Of a stretch of DNA of 64,000 bases, positions 1 to 8,009 are shown one piece after another. The stretch's first letter is position 1; each line of letters begins with the position of its first letter. The stretch spans positions 1-64,000 of the forward strand of contig NZ_AGTR01000011.1 in assembly GCF_000235625.1 (NCBI RefSeq), read 5' to 3'. A program made the position numbers and the translations under genes. The notes under the pieces were generated by a model that worked only from the letters and a program-made list of their open reading frames with translations, was not told the origin of the DNA and did no database searches. This DNA comes from Marinobacter manganoxydans MnI7-9 (lineage in GTDB: Bacteria; Pseudomonadota; Gammaproteobacteria; Pseudomonadales; Oleiphilaceae).

Positions 1-322
1 TTACTGTGCCAACCGCAGTAAGGAACAGCAGCAAAATAGTTAACCCTTTGTAGATGGGCAGATATTTCTCTTTGAACTCATCAAAGCCTACGCTCACGAA
101 CCCTGACGGAAACAATCTGCCATGGATCGAAAAAACCTTAAGATCCAAAACTAGACATAACACCGTCATCAAAGATCCACTTCGCTGAAACCAGACTCCC
201 AAAGGCTCCTCGGCGGGCCGGATTGGAACAAGAAGAGCAATAATAGGGATTGCCAGCGCAACCAGCGCCAGCAAAGCGAATATTTTGAGATCACTCCGTG
301 TTTTAGGCTCATCTAGATACAA
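1..322 (-). CDS. Partial membrane protein of unknown function (C-terminus outside window)
   Basis: Reading the minus strand gives an open frame from a TTG codon at 320-322 to the left edge with no stop, about 107 codons. The TTG is preceded by AAAGGA eight bases upstream, a convincing ribosome binding site. The product has a charged start, a hydrophobic stretch at about residues 14-31 that looks like a membrane helix, a soluble middle part, and a second hydrophobic segment near residues 93-107 that reaches the edge. No family is recognised. It sits in the AT-richer cargo of the recombinase island, upstream of which two other unknown genes are transcribed the same way. It could also start at the internal ATG near 169, but no ribosome binding site supports that. 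Confidence 0.5.
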   Translation of the reverse strand, partial: MYLDEPKTRSDLKIFALLALVALAIPIIALLVPIRPAEEPLGVWFQRSGSLMTVLCLVLDLKVFSIHGRLFPSGFVSVGFDEFKEKYLPIYKGLTILLLFLTAVGTV

Positions 323-416
323 TATTTGAGTCCTTTAAATATAACTATTGCAGCATGCACGCCCTTTAGATGGAGCCGAAGACGCAATGTGAAGGGCGTT
401 GCCATGCCTGCACTTG

Positions 417-884
417 TTAGAAATCATTCTCCTTTGAAACCCATGTATAGCTCGGATTAAAGGCATTTGATTCTGTCTCTATAAAAAAGTCAAAACGGAC
501 GACCTTATTCTCAGACTCGTATGGTAAATAAGTTTCGATTGATTTTTGGACTTCGGCACCACTCGGTATAAGAAAGCTTGAGACCGAATCGTCCGGCCAG
601 TAACCATTTTTTCTGTAAAACTCCTTATCATCAAAGACAGATCGAGTGTAAACCGAAACTTCCATAACTTGGGCAGTCTTATTTTTGAATGTAATGGAAA
701 AAACCAGCAATTCGCCATTGCGAGTTGGGAAAGAAACATTAAATGGCCATTCTCCGCCAAAACTTGTAAAGGTATCGGAATCTACGAACCGATTAATGTC
801 GTCCCATCCCGAATCACTCAAAGAAGCTTTCAGAGCTTGGTGTCTTTCGACCTCCGTATTCATTTTTGGCACGATCTCTTCCAT
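417..884 (-). CDS. Hypothetical cargo protein
   Basis: A 155-residue product if translation starts at the ATG at 882-884. The frame stays open upstream to about 926, where it overlaps the end of the preceding gene. The protein is mostly polar with predicted beta-rich character and several aromatic residues, and has no membrane segment from this start. No family is recognised. The upstream part of the frame encodes a hydrophobic stretch that would complete the truncated-looking membrane segment at the end of the neighbouring gene, so the two frames may be one gene broken or joined by a frameshift at a run of six T. Composition is AT-richer than the core genes, consistent with island cargo. Confidence 0.45.
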   Translation of the reverse strand: MEEIVPKMNTEVERHQALKASLSDSGWDDINRFVDSDTFTSFGGEWPFNVSFPTRNGELLVFSITFKNKTAQVMEVSVYTRSVFDDKEFYRKNGYWPDDSVSSFLIPSGAEVQKSIETYLPYESENKVVRFDFFIETESNAFNPSYTWVSKENDF

Positions 885-907
885 GATTATATTTCCGCCG
901 AAATAAC

Positions 908-1399
908 CTACCGCAGGCATAAACAAAAAACGAAAGTCAGAACTATGGCTGCTTCAAGAGCGGTTGTATCTTCGGCGTCTTGTGTTTTCTTTTTAATTTC
1001 ACCCTTAGTTTCTTTAGAGCTTATGGATAGAACGGAGTCTTGCAAAAACTCTCCCTGTTCCGCAGTCAGAACTATACTAACTTCTTCAGACTTTGAGAGT
1101 CTTTGGATATGTATGACACCACCATGGGAAACAGTTAACCCGGGTAGCGTCGATGCAATCACTTCATAGCTAAGTTTTGGGTTCAACGCTACGCGTATAT
1201 CTTCCTCCGTCCTTGCCCCTTTGTTACGGACATTTAGCTCTATGACTTGACCGGAGGAGGACAGTTCGCTGTGAGAGAATAGCTTCGGAACAATAATATA
1301 TAGCTTACGGCGTTTAAAATAAGCACTTACTCCAGCCAAAATAAGCCCAACAACAACACCGCCAATAAGGAAGTCGACAGATGGAAGATAATCTTGCAA
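908..1399 (-). CDS. Hypothetical membrane-anchored protein
   Basis: The TTG at 1397-1399 is chosen as start because AGGAGA lies six bases upstream; a TTG at 1426 is possible but has no such site. The 163-residue product has a transmembrane helix at about residues 9-28 followed by a basic patch (Lys-Arg-Arg), which predicts a cytoplasmic main domain. That domain looks beta-rich. The last 14 residues are hydrophobic and end abruptly, as if a second membrane helix were cut short. The same helix continues in the next reading frame. No family recognised. Cargo of the recombinase island. Confidence 0.45.
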   Translation of the reverse strand: MQDYLPSVDFLIGGVVVGLILAGVSAYFKRRKLYIIVPKLFSHSELSSSGQVIELNVRNKGARTEEDIRVALNPKLSYEVIASTLPGLTVSHGGVIHIQRLSKSEEVSIVLTAEQGEFLQDSVLSISSKETKGEIKKKTQDAEDTTALEAAIVLTFVFCLCLR

Positions 1400-1426
1400 C
1401 CGGTTTCTCCTATTTTCTAACAGCAA

Positions 1427-1702
1427 TTAGGCAGCACGCTTTATCATTGCAGAAATTGAACTGCGTCAATATTGCTGACTTTGTACTATCAATCGCGTTG
1501 CACATAAAATAGTAAAACAACAGCTTAGCCGAGCAAGGTCATCTCTGCCATGTAATCATTCAGAGTCTGGAAATTGCTCCGCCAATCATACTGGATCAAA
1601 TGGATGTGATGAGGTTGGAAGCTCCGGAAGAAAGCCCTGATTCGAGTGTTCGCTTTTGTTTAGAAGCGGGAGAAAAAGGTTCTGGCCAAAATCTGCGTAG
1701 CG
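1427..1702. other. Gap between cargo and recombinase operon
   Basis: No complete gene is supported. On the minus strand a frame of about 44 codons is open between stop codons near 1526 and 1660, rich in aromatic and basic residues, with an in-frame ATG only near its end. It reads like a C-terminal gene remnant, but I cannot name a family. The segment is AT-rich, with runs of A and T around 1500-1520. Confidence 0.4.
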
Positions 1703-2113
1703 CTACTCACCCGATTTCCCCCTAAAAACTCTAACGTTTTTACTTTCCAAGATTGCCGAGAGCCGGCGATTTTCGAGTTCAAGAGTCGCGTTTTTCGAAG
1801 CAAGTTCGTTGCGCTGCTCGGTCAAATCTACGATTTTTTCCCGTAACTGACGATTCTTGAAACGCTCTTCCTTGAGTTTCTCGTGCTTCTCGTCACGCTG
1901 TCTCTGGATCGCCTTGTTGGAATTGCCCCGGATGCGTTCCAGCATGTCTGGGTAGTCTTTGTGGATCAAGGCACGACTGACTCCGGCCTCTTCGGCAACA
2001 GCGGCCACCGAGACTTTCCTGCCCTTCTCAACGACCTTAGGCTGGCCTTTTTCCAATCGAACAATGGCCAGCCGAATACGCTTGTGGGTCTCGGATTCAG
2101 ATGACGTCGACAT
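1703..2113 (-). CDS. ginD: Small helix-turn-helix/coiled-coil recombination accessory protein (GinD-like)
   Basis: This 136-residue protein has a helix-turn-helix at about residues 30-60, with the pattern VAAVAEEAGVSRALIHKDYP, and then a long charged coiled coil (about 65-125). Size, position as the last gene of the operon and domain layout match GinD of GInts and TnpC of Tn554-like transposons. These accessory proteins are needed for, or bias, the reaction carried out by the partner recombinases. The start ATG at 2111-2113 lies within the end of the upstream recombinase gene (17-base overlap), so the two are translationally coupled. The gene symbol is assigned by operon position and architecture, not by a sequence search. 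Confidence 0.65.
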   Translation of the reverse strand: MSTSSESETHKRIRLAIVRLEKGQPKVVEKGRKVSVAAVAEEAGVSRALIHKDYPDMLERIRGNSNKAIQRQRDEKHEKLKEERFKNRQLREKIVDLTEQRNELASKNATLELENRRLSAILESKNVRVFRGKSGE

Positions 2114-3950
2114 CGGTCAGTTGCTCCTTGAGACGGTTGATGTCCACGCCGAGATCGGTCAACACCCTCTCGCAGCGTTCCATGGTGCGCTCGACCGTCT
2201 TTGATCCCGAGTCATCCAGATCATCGATCTGTCGAAGCTCAATCTGTTGCAGGTAAAGTCCTTCCCAGAACGGCTTTTGGCTATCGTCAATACAACCGTG
2301 CTCGCAATCCTCGCATTGGCCGCCTGCACAGTCCACGCCGGTATCGTTGGTACACCAGGCGATGCCGGTGGACCGCAGGTACACCAGCTCGCTGATGGCC
2401 TCAATCATCTCTTTCCGATCTTTATAGGTACGGACTTCTTCCGAGCGGCTTCGCATTTGGCGGATATGGCCGGCCATGCCACCGGAAAGCCGAGTATCAG
2501 GCTCCAACCAATGACCGACAATCGCCTGACGTTTGCCGTCAAAAGCGGCGTAGATTTCGTCATAGAGCTCCAGATCCTGCGCCTCGTTCATTGCATACAG
2601 GATGGTCATATCCAGGCTCCAGTGCTTGAAGTGATCTCGCAGATACCGCAAGTCACCCAGCTTGTGATGCACCACGTAGTTAGCAAAAGTACGCCGGAAT
2701 TGGTGTGAAGCAAGCTTCCAATCTATCCCGAGGTCCTTCGCAAACTTCCCGAGCCTTCGGTGCAGAGCGAGGCCACTCAGCAGAGAAATACTGTTTCTCT
2801 TTTGCGTTAACTTGGTCAGACCGATGCAACCTGAGCACTTTTCAAGACAAGTCACTTTGTTCAGGTCTCCCACTACTTTGGCTTCTTTCAGCGCCTGCTC
2901 AAGTTCAGCCTGCAAGGGCTCTACCAGCCGCTCCAGCACCTTTACCGCCTCAATCGCAATCTCCGGGCACAGCCATGATGTTTCGCCCGCATGAGTTTTG
3001 TCCGAACGTGAGCCGAGGAAGTAGAACCGCTCGCCATCTCGAACTTCGCTGTACCACTGATCCCTCCGGATGTTTCCGAGTTCATGGGCCCGGATACCGG
3101 TCGTCGCCAGAATGATCACGAAACAACCGTCACGCAGGTCGCGCAGTGTCGTACCCAGTGCACCTAGCCCCTGATCCCAACCTCGGGTTTTCAAAAACTC
3201 GACCCGCTCCTCCCATTGATCGTTATGGTTTTTAGAACAGGGTTGGAAGTCAGCTAGGGCATCCCGATGCTTCAACAAGTCGTCGGCTCGATTGAGCAGA
3301 AATTCGGCGTGCTGGAACAGTTGCCGAAGAATGTCATCAGGAATGATGTCAGTCTTGGCCTTGTTTGATCTCTTATGTCCGGACAGCGCGATAGCCGAGC
3401 TTTCGGGCCATGGATGCTCAAATCCGTGGGAGGTATCGCGCAGTAATTTCCAGCTTCGTTCCACAGTCGACAAGCGATTCCACTTCGTCATGCTGCTAAT
3501 TTGTTTCCCCGGCTTATGCGGCGGGGTCAAACGCTGGACGTATTGAACGTAGCGGACCGCTACGAGAGGCGTGACCTGCGCCAGACCGGAGATCCCCTGG
3601 TCGTGCAACCAGTTCAGCCAGAGCACCAGATTCTGGAAAATAGTGAAGACCGAGGCATTGCTCAGCGCCTTTTCGCCCCAGATTGTTCGGCCCATGAGGA
3701 TTTTGGCTTCGGATCTCAGTTGATCGCCTTTGATCCGGGTAAAATCCATCCTCCGCTCGCAATCCCTCCGGTTTCCAGTGCTCTTGGCTCTGGGCAACCA
3801 CCACTCCGGGTCTTCATACCGGGAAAGCGCATATAACACCCCATCGGCCCGGTCCGTGGTGATGATACCGTGAAGTCCTTCACCCTGGGGCAAAGCCCGC
3901 AGCAAACGTTCACGGTCGGCCAGCACCTCTGCGCCGGTAATCTTGCTCAT
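2097..3950 (-). CDS. ginC: Large tyrosine recombinase (GinC/TnpB-like)
   Basis: The 617-residue protein has the catalytic set of tyrosine recombinases in its C-terminal half: TGIRAHEL with the first arginine, a lysine in the SDKTHAG turn, HQFRRT with the second arginine, and HWSLDMTILYAM with the final His/Trp-box and the nucleophilic tyrosine. Two cysteine clusters are present, one between the first arginine and HxxR and one near the C-terminus (CTNDTGVDCAGGQCEDCEHGC), probably metal-binding. The length matches the ~630-residue TnpB of Tn554. It overlaps the upstream recombinase by four bases (ATGA). Expected role is site-specific integration and excision together with the other two recombinases. 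Confidence 0.72.
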   Translation of the reverse strand: MSKITGAEVLADRERLLRALPQGEGLHGIITTDRADGVLYALSRYEDPEWWLPRAKSTGNRRDCERRMDFTRIKGDQLRSEAKILMGRTIWGEKALSNASVFTIFQNLVLWLNWLHDQGISGLAQVTPLVAVRYVQYVQRLTPPHKPGKQISSMTKWNRLSTVERSWKLLRDTSHGFEHPWPESSAIALSGHKRSNKAKTDIIPDDILRQLFQHAEFLLNRADDLLKHRDALADFQPCSKNHNDQWEERVEFLKTRGWDQGLGALGTTLRDLRDGCFVIILATTGIRAHELGNIRRDQWYSEVRDGERFYFLGSRSDKTHAGETSWLCPEIAIEAVKVLERLVEPLQAELEQALKEAKVVGDLNKVTCLEKCSGCIGLTKLTQKRNSISLLSGLALHRRLGKFAKDLGIDWKLASHQFRRTFANYVVHHKLGDLRYLRDHFKHWSLDMTILYAMNEAQDLELYDEIYAAFDGKRQAIVGHWLEPDTRLSGGMAGHIRQMRSRSEEVRTYKDRKEMIEAISELVYLRSTGIAWCTNDTGVDCAGGQCEDCEHGCIDDSQKPFWEGLYLQQIELRQIDDLDDSGSKTVERTMERCERVLTDLGVDINRLKEQLTDVDVI

Positions 3951-5593
3951 ACCGCCATCCTCGCCATGCTCAGGTCTCGCCAGAACGGGTGCGGCTGGTG
4001 TTTCGCTCTCTCGCGCTGTTCATTCACGAGCGCTTGACCAAAGTGAGGCGCAATCTCTTCATCGATCAGTCGAATCACTTGCTTGAGGTACTTGGTCCAG
4101 CGTTTGCCGCCGAAGGTGTCGTAATTGCGCAGGGCGGCCCAGTAGAAGCTGAACAGGCGATAGAGGTCATCGCCGGTCACCACGAAGCTCTTACATCGGA
4201 AGCAGCCGAGGTAGTCCTGACAGGGCTCGCCGTTTTTCGGGGCGCGCTGCCCGCGACGGACATCCTTGCACGACGAAACGGGTGTTCGGTCACTGGCGAT
4301 AATATTCGGCTGGCTAAGAAGCTCCTGAACACGCGCCTCGCCTAAAAACCGCATGTCGGTTTCCGCTTCCGGTGGTGCTTCCCAGTAGTGGGCATTGCCC
4401 GTTGAGACGGCATGTCGGCCTGTTCTGGCCGCCACCAAGGGGTCCTGCCCCGACATTTCCCACACACGATTCAAGAGCGTCTGGCGCAGCCGGCTGACAT
4501 TCAATGTGAGCGGTTTACCATCGTCCGTTTTAAGCTGGTGCTGGTCAACAAATGCGTTGATGCTGTAATTCAATATGGAGTTCGTCAGTCGGCATGCTTT
4601 GCCCACGAACTTGCTACGAGTTCCCTCGTAGACCAGCAGCCGATTTGAGTCATCGAACTGGGCGCGTGTCGTAGCGTTCCTCGCAACGATCAGATCAATG
4701 GCATCAGCGGCATAGAGATGGATACTGGCCATCTCTGACACTTCCTCAGACTTTCTCAGTGCGACAACTTGCGTGGCGTTACCACGACGTTTAAAGCTCA
4801 CTAACAGCCGCAGGTTGGATTTGAGCGGGTGAGGCTGTACGCAGTCTGTGGTCAGCTCCAGGATGGGCGTCAGGTTCATTCCGGTCGACAGCGCAATGGA
4901 CAAGACGCATACGGCCAAGTCATAGCGACCCAGTGGCTCCGAGTGAGCCACAATACGCTCCATGTCTTTTCGCAGCGCTTTGATCAAAAACCGCTTTTCA
5001 TTCTTGCTAAGCGCCCTCTGGCCCTTAGTTCGCCTGTTAGAACTCGGAAACGGACTGGCAGGCCAGACCGTTTTCATATCCACTTCTGGCCAGAACCCGA
5101 ACCGATGGCATGCCACAAGCAGAGATTTGGTATGAGAGAAGTAGTTTTTCTGCGCGCCGTATTTGAGGGGCTCGTTTCTCAAGTACTGGAGGAATTGTTT
5201 GATGCTGTCGGCGTCGAGATCGGCCATGGTAAGGCGCTCACCACTAGCGGCGTGGAGTAACGACAGGAAGGGCGCAAAGTTACGAAAGCCATCTTTCCAG
5301 TAACTCGCAATCGTGCTCGGGCTGAGAGACTTTCCATTGGTTTTGACGCTTTCTGCGACCAGCCTTTCGATTGTGCGTTGGCAGGCAGCGGTGATGTTGT
5401 CATAGCCCTGGCCGTAAAATGGCCCGAAGTCCGCATTTCTGGCGCTTGTTGCGTTTTCGGGAAACGCAACGACGGTGTTCGCCGGTTTTGAAACACGCGC
5501 CTGATCAACGGTGGTGATTGTCCCCTCGATTGCAGTCTCGCCACACTCCTGAACACCAACCTCATGCCTCTCTAGCGTGAAATCCTTTTTCAT
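3947..5593 (-). CDS. ginB: Tyrosine-recombinase-like protein with degenerate active site (GinB-like)
   Basis: The 548-residue product has an N-terminal arm-binding/SAM-like part (about 60-180) and a C-terminal catalytic-like domain. The segment that should hold the first catalytic arginine reads STGMNLTPILEL, so that arginine is absent. The His of the HxxR box is replaced (SRLRQT). An RTGRH...HYW box with the candidate tyrosine remains. A cysteine cluster follows (CxDYLGCFRC). It overlaps the neighbouring genes by four bases on both sides, so all three recombinases are made together. The lost residues suggest either a structural, non-cleaving partner or an unusual active site. This protein is family-typical in position and size for the middle recombinase of GInts, as far as I can judge. 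Confidence 0.68.
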   Translation of the reverse strand: MKKDFTLERHEVGVQECGETAIEGTITTVDQARVSKPANTVVAFPENATSARNADFGPFYGQGYDNITAACQRTIERLVAESVKTNGKSLSPSTIASYWKDGFRNFAPFLSLLHAASGERLTMADLDADSIKQFLQYLRNEPLKYGAQKNYFSHTKSLLVACHRFGFWPEVDMKTVWPASPFPSSNRRTKGQRALSKNEKRFLIKALRKDMERIVAHSEPLGRYDLAVCVLSIALSTGMNLTPILELTTDCVQPHPLKSNLRLLVSFKRRGNATQVVALRKSEEVSEMASIHLYAADAIDLIVARNATTRAQFDDSNRLLVYEGTRSKFVGKACRLTNSILNYSINAFVDQHQLKTDDGKPLTLNVSRLRQTLLNRVWEMSGQDPLVAARTGRHAVSTGNAHYWEAPPEAETDMRFLGEARVQELLSQPNIIASDRTPVSSCKDVRRGQRAPKNGEPCQDYLGCFRCKSFVVTGDDLYRLFSFYWAALRNYDTFGGKRWTKYLKQVIRLIDEEIAPHFGQALVNEQRERAKHQPHPFWRDLSMARMAV

Positions 5594-6729
5594 GCGCAGG
5601 CCGCCTCCTTCGCCGTTTCTTCAATTTCTCTCTGATAGCTTGTGCGCAAATCGTCTTCGATGTCGTCGAGGAAATGCAGGTATTTTTCCGTAGTCGTGAT
5701 GCTGCTGTGGCCGAGGCGATCTCGGACATAGATCAACGGATTGAACGCGGTGCTCTTCCGTGACATCAGTGATTTCAACGTGTGCGTCGCGTATGTATGA
5801 CGAAGGATGTGGGGATGGCAGGCGAACGACAGCTTCAATCGGTTCAGTTGATTGTTGAGCGAGGTTCGAATGCTCCAGGGGTTGCCCTTGGCGGTTACAA
5901 AGAGGGCTTTTGGGTCTGTCCCGTGTTTGCGGATCGTTTCGTGACGCTCGTGGATCACGTAATCCCAGAGATCCGTCATCAATGATATCGGCACATGGAT
6001 CGTCCGTGGTTTGTCTCCCTTGGTGCTCATCTCTTGGGGATCAAGCTCAACCACCACATGACTTCGAGCCGAGATCGACCGGGGTGCAGATATGTAGTGA
6101 ACTGGAATTGTCAGCAGCTCTTCTTTACGCAAACCCGTTAGCAACGCCAACCGAACGATCAATCGGAGAGTTTTGTTCTTGATGGTTTTCAGCAGCTCAT
6201 CGACCTGCTCTTTGTTGAGGACTTTGATCTTGGTTGGCGTGGTTTTCAGCAGTACATCAGGCTTTACGGCATACCCCCCGGACGTGTCTGTGTGTGCCAG
6301 GAAACCCTTTGTCTGTCTGACTCTCACCGTTTCAAGGTCATACGGCAACGTGCTTACCCAACCTTGTTTGAGGGCAAACTGATAAAACTTGATCACCAGG
6401 TGAAGTCGTCGGTTTACCGTGGAGGCGCTAAGGTTAAATCGATCAAAAGAAACGTCGCGATACAGGGCTAACAGGGTTTCGTGATTTCGGTGATCAAGCT
6501 CTCTCCAATCAAACCCATTGGCTTCAATGAACTCGAAATAATCACACAGATCCCTTCCAAACGTTTCCCAACTACGTCGGCTTTGCACACTTCCACGTTT
6601 TAAGCAGTGATGAACGAGAAATTCCATTCCTTCGACAAACACATCATGATTGGATTTGAGAAGAATCGGGAACCCTTCATAGGAGTGGCCCCTGATTCCA
6701 AACTCTGGTGTAGCAAGAAGGAACTCCAC
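5590..6729 (-). CDS. ginA: Tyrosine recombinase (GinA/TnpA-like), first gene of the operon
   Basis: The 379-residue protein has an N-terminal core-binding domain (about 30-135) and a complete catalytic domain: TGLRKEEL with Arg I, a lysine in STKGDKPR, HILRHTYATH with the HxxR pair, and LGHSSITTTEKYLHF with the final His and the tyrosine nucleophile. Start is a GTG at 6727-6729 with GGAG seven bases upstream. It overlaps the next gene by four bases. As the only one of the three with an entirely canonical, compact architecture, it is probably the main strand-cleaving enzyme. It lies at the border with the core chromosome, next to an inverted repeat at 6743-6764. Confidence 0.75.
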   Translation of the reverse strand: MEFLLATPEFGIRGHSYEGFPILLKSNHDVFVEGMEFLVHHCLKRGSVQSRRSWETFGRDLCDYFEFIEANGFDWRELDHRNHETLLALYRDVSFDRFNLSASTVNRRLHLVIKFYQFALKQGWVSTLPYDLETVRVRQTKGFLAHTDTSGGYAVKPDVLLKTTPTKIKVLNKEQVDELLKTIKNKTLRLIVRLALLTGLRKEELLTIPVHYISAPRSISARSHVVVELDPQEMSTKGDKPRTIHVPISLMTDLWDYVIHERHETIRKHGTDPKALFVTAKGNPWSIRTSLNNQLNRLKLSFACHPHILRHTYATHTLKSLMSRKSTAFNPLIYVRDRLGHSSITTTEKYLHFLDDIEDDLRTSYQREIEETAKEAACA

Positions 6730-6742
6730 CCTCGGATCTCCA

Positions 6743-6764
6743 ATACTGTATTTTTGTTCAGTAT
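6743..6764. promoter_or_regulatory. Inverted repeat upstream of ginA (operator or recombinase site)
   Basis: ATACTG (6743-6748) and CAGTAT (6759-6764) form an inverted repeat separated by ten AT-rich bases, 14 bases upstream of the ginA GTG. This may be an operator for the ginABCD operon or part of a recombinase-binding core site at the island end. Only the symmetry is seen; the function is inferred. Confidence 0.35.
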
Positions 6765-6918
6765 AAAGGGGTGGTTTAAGACTGCAACAGGAGAGTTACA
6801 TTATTTGTGGTACAAAACATGGTCTATCTTTCCTGCTGACAGCCCGGCATCATCTGGCGGGAACTGGGTACATTGAACGTGGCGGGAGTATACCATTCTG
6901 ACCCGGGTAAAGGAGACA

Positions 6919-6931
6919 CCCCGTAACGGGG
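6919..6931 (+). promoter_or_regulatory. Hairpin between ribosome binding site and algZ start
   Basis: CCCCG-TAA-CGGGG can form a five-base-pair hairpin located between GGAG (6912-6915) and the GTG start at 6940. The linear distance of 24 bases is too long for normal initiation, and folding the hairpin would shorten it to about 11. A weaker AAAGG directly before the GTG is too close to serve well. Whether this hairpin assists initiation is inferred. Confidence 0.35.
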
Positions 6932-6939
6932 ACAAAGGT

Positions 6940-7980
6940 GTGACAGAGACCGACTTCTTCGTTCCGGACCTGTGCCGGGTGAGGGCCGTGTTCCTGTTGC
7001 TGGTGACCAGTGAACTGCTGGTTCTGGTGCTCGCCATCGTGCAGGCGGATCGGGGCTGGATCGACTGGAATTACTTCGGACTGCTGTCACTGTTCGTGCA
7101 GTGGACCACCCTCACCAGTGCCGCCCTGATCTGCCTATTGCGCACGCGGCTTGCTCGAATGTCCGTCTCCGGGGCAACGACCACCATCGTCGCCATTGTG
7201 CTGCTGGATGTGCTGGCGTTCAGCCTGTTTGCCGACAGCGTACTGCACCCCCAGGACGGCGTGGCCGTCTGGCAGGGCGTGGCCAAGAAAATGCTGCTGG
7301 CGTTACTGATCGTGCTCATGGTGCTGCGCTATTTTTACCTGCAACACCAGTGGCAACAGCAGCGGGAGGCGGAAATGCAGGCGCACCTGGCATCGCTTCA
7401 GGCCCGCATACAGCCCCACTTCCTGTTCAACAGCATGAACACCATCGCCAGCCTGATTGCGGTCAACCCGGAACGGGCGGAAGAGGCAGTGCTGGACCTG
7501 TCGGAACTGTTTCGCGCCAGCCTTCGCACCGGCGATCAGCTGATCCCGCTGTCCAGGGAACTGGCACTTTGCCAACGCTACCTGGCCATCGAGGCACTAC
7601 GTCTGGGCGAACGTCTGAAGCTGGAGTGGCAGATTGAGGAGGGCCTCGAGCAACAGGCCATCCCACCGCTCACGTTGCAGCCCCTGGTGGAGAATGCCAT
7701 CTACCACGGCATTCAGCCCCGCCCGGACGGCGGCACCGTGCGGATCGAGGCCCAGGCCAAAGGCGAGTTTGTCTACCTGCTGGTACAGAACCCGAAGCCG
7801 GACCAGAATAACCAGCAACATGACGGCAACCGAATGGCGCTGGCCAACATTCAGTCACGGCTACGGGCGCTTTTCGGTGAGCCGGCGGTGCTCAAACACA
7901 GCCACCAGCACGATGTGTACACGGTTACCCTGCGACTGCCGCGACGGAAGGCCGGCGAGCAGAGCGCCCGAAAACAATAA
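6940..7980 (+). CDS. algZ: Sensor histidine kinase AlgZ/FimS of the LytS type
   Basis: The 346-residue membrane kinase has four transmembrane helices (about 15-35, 45-65, 82-102, 117-134), then a His_kinase domain with the phospho-accepting His160 in ARIQPHFLFN and an HATPase N-box (PLVENAIYHGI). The family lacks a classical periplasmic sensor domain. It is followed 29 bases later by the LytTR response regulator and then by haem genes, exactly as in Pseudomonas, where the AlgZ/AlgR pair controls alginate, type IV pili and other traits. The GTG start at 6940 is the only good upstream start. The recombinase island lies immediately upstream, so its native promoter region may have been altered. 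Confidence 0.88.
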   Translation: MTETDFFVPDLCRVRAVFLLLVTSELLVLVLAIVQADRGWIDWNYFGLLSLFVQWTTLTSAALICLLRTRLARMSVSGATTTIVAIVLLDVLAFSLFADSVLHPQDGVAVWQGVAKKMLLALLIVLMVLRYFYLQHQWQQQREAEMQAHLASLQARIQPHFLFNSMNTIASLIAVNPERAEEAVLDLSELFRASLRTGDQLIPLSRELALCQRYLAIEALRLGERLKLEWQIEEGLEQQAIPPLTLQPLVENAIYHGIQPRPDGGTVRIEAQAKGEFVYLLVQNPKPDQNNQQHDGNRMALANIQSRLRALFGEPAVLKHSHQHDVYTVTLRLPRRKAGEQSARKQ

Positions 7981-8009
7981 ACCCCTGACCAACGGAACCG
8001 AGACAAGAC

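Larger units (their letters stand above)
1..6800 (-). mobile_element. End of a GInt-type genomic island (ginABCD plus start of cargo)
   Basis: Four consecutive minus-strand genes with end-to-start overlaps encode three proteins with tyrosine-recombinase features and one small helix-turn-helix/coiled-coil protein. From memory of the family, GInts consist of a ginABCD operon at one end, a variable cargo and a short AT-rich far end. Here the operon lies at 1703-6729, the cargo begins at about 1430 and runs left out of the window, and the ginA end borders core genes (algZ at 6940). Base composition changes from AT-richer to GC-rich between about 6780 and 6840, so the right boundary is placed there. 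The exact junction and the flanking imperfect direct repeats cannot be fixed because the other end is not visible. A Tn554-like or other recombinase-trio element is the main alternative. Confidence 0.72.

Noticed and set aside
3537-6880. Similar short strings TATTGAACGTAGCGGAC (3540s) and CATTGAACGTGGCGGGA (6870s) as possible island direct repeats
   Set aside because: The first lies inside the ginC coding sequence, and 13 of 17 matches is within chance for this length.
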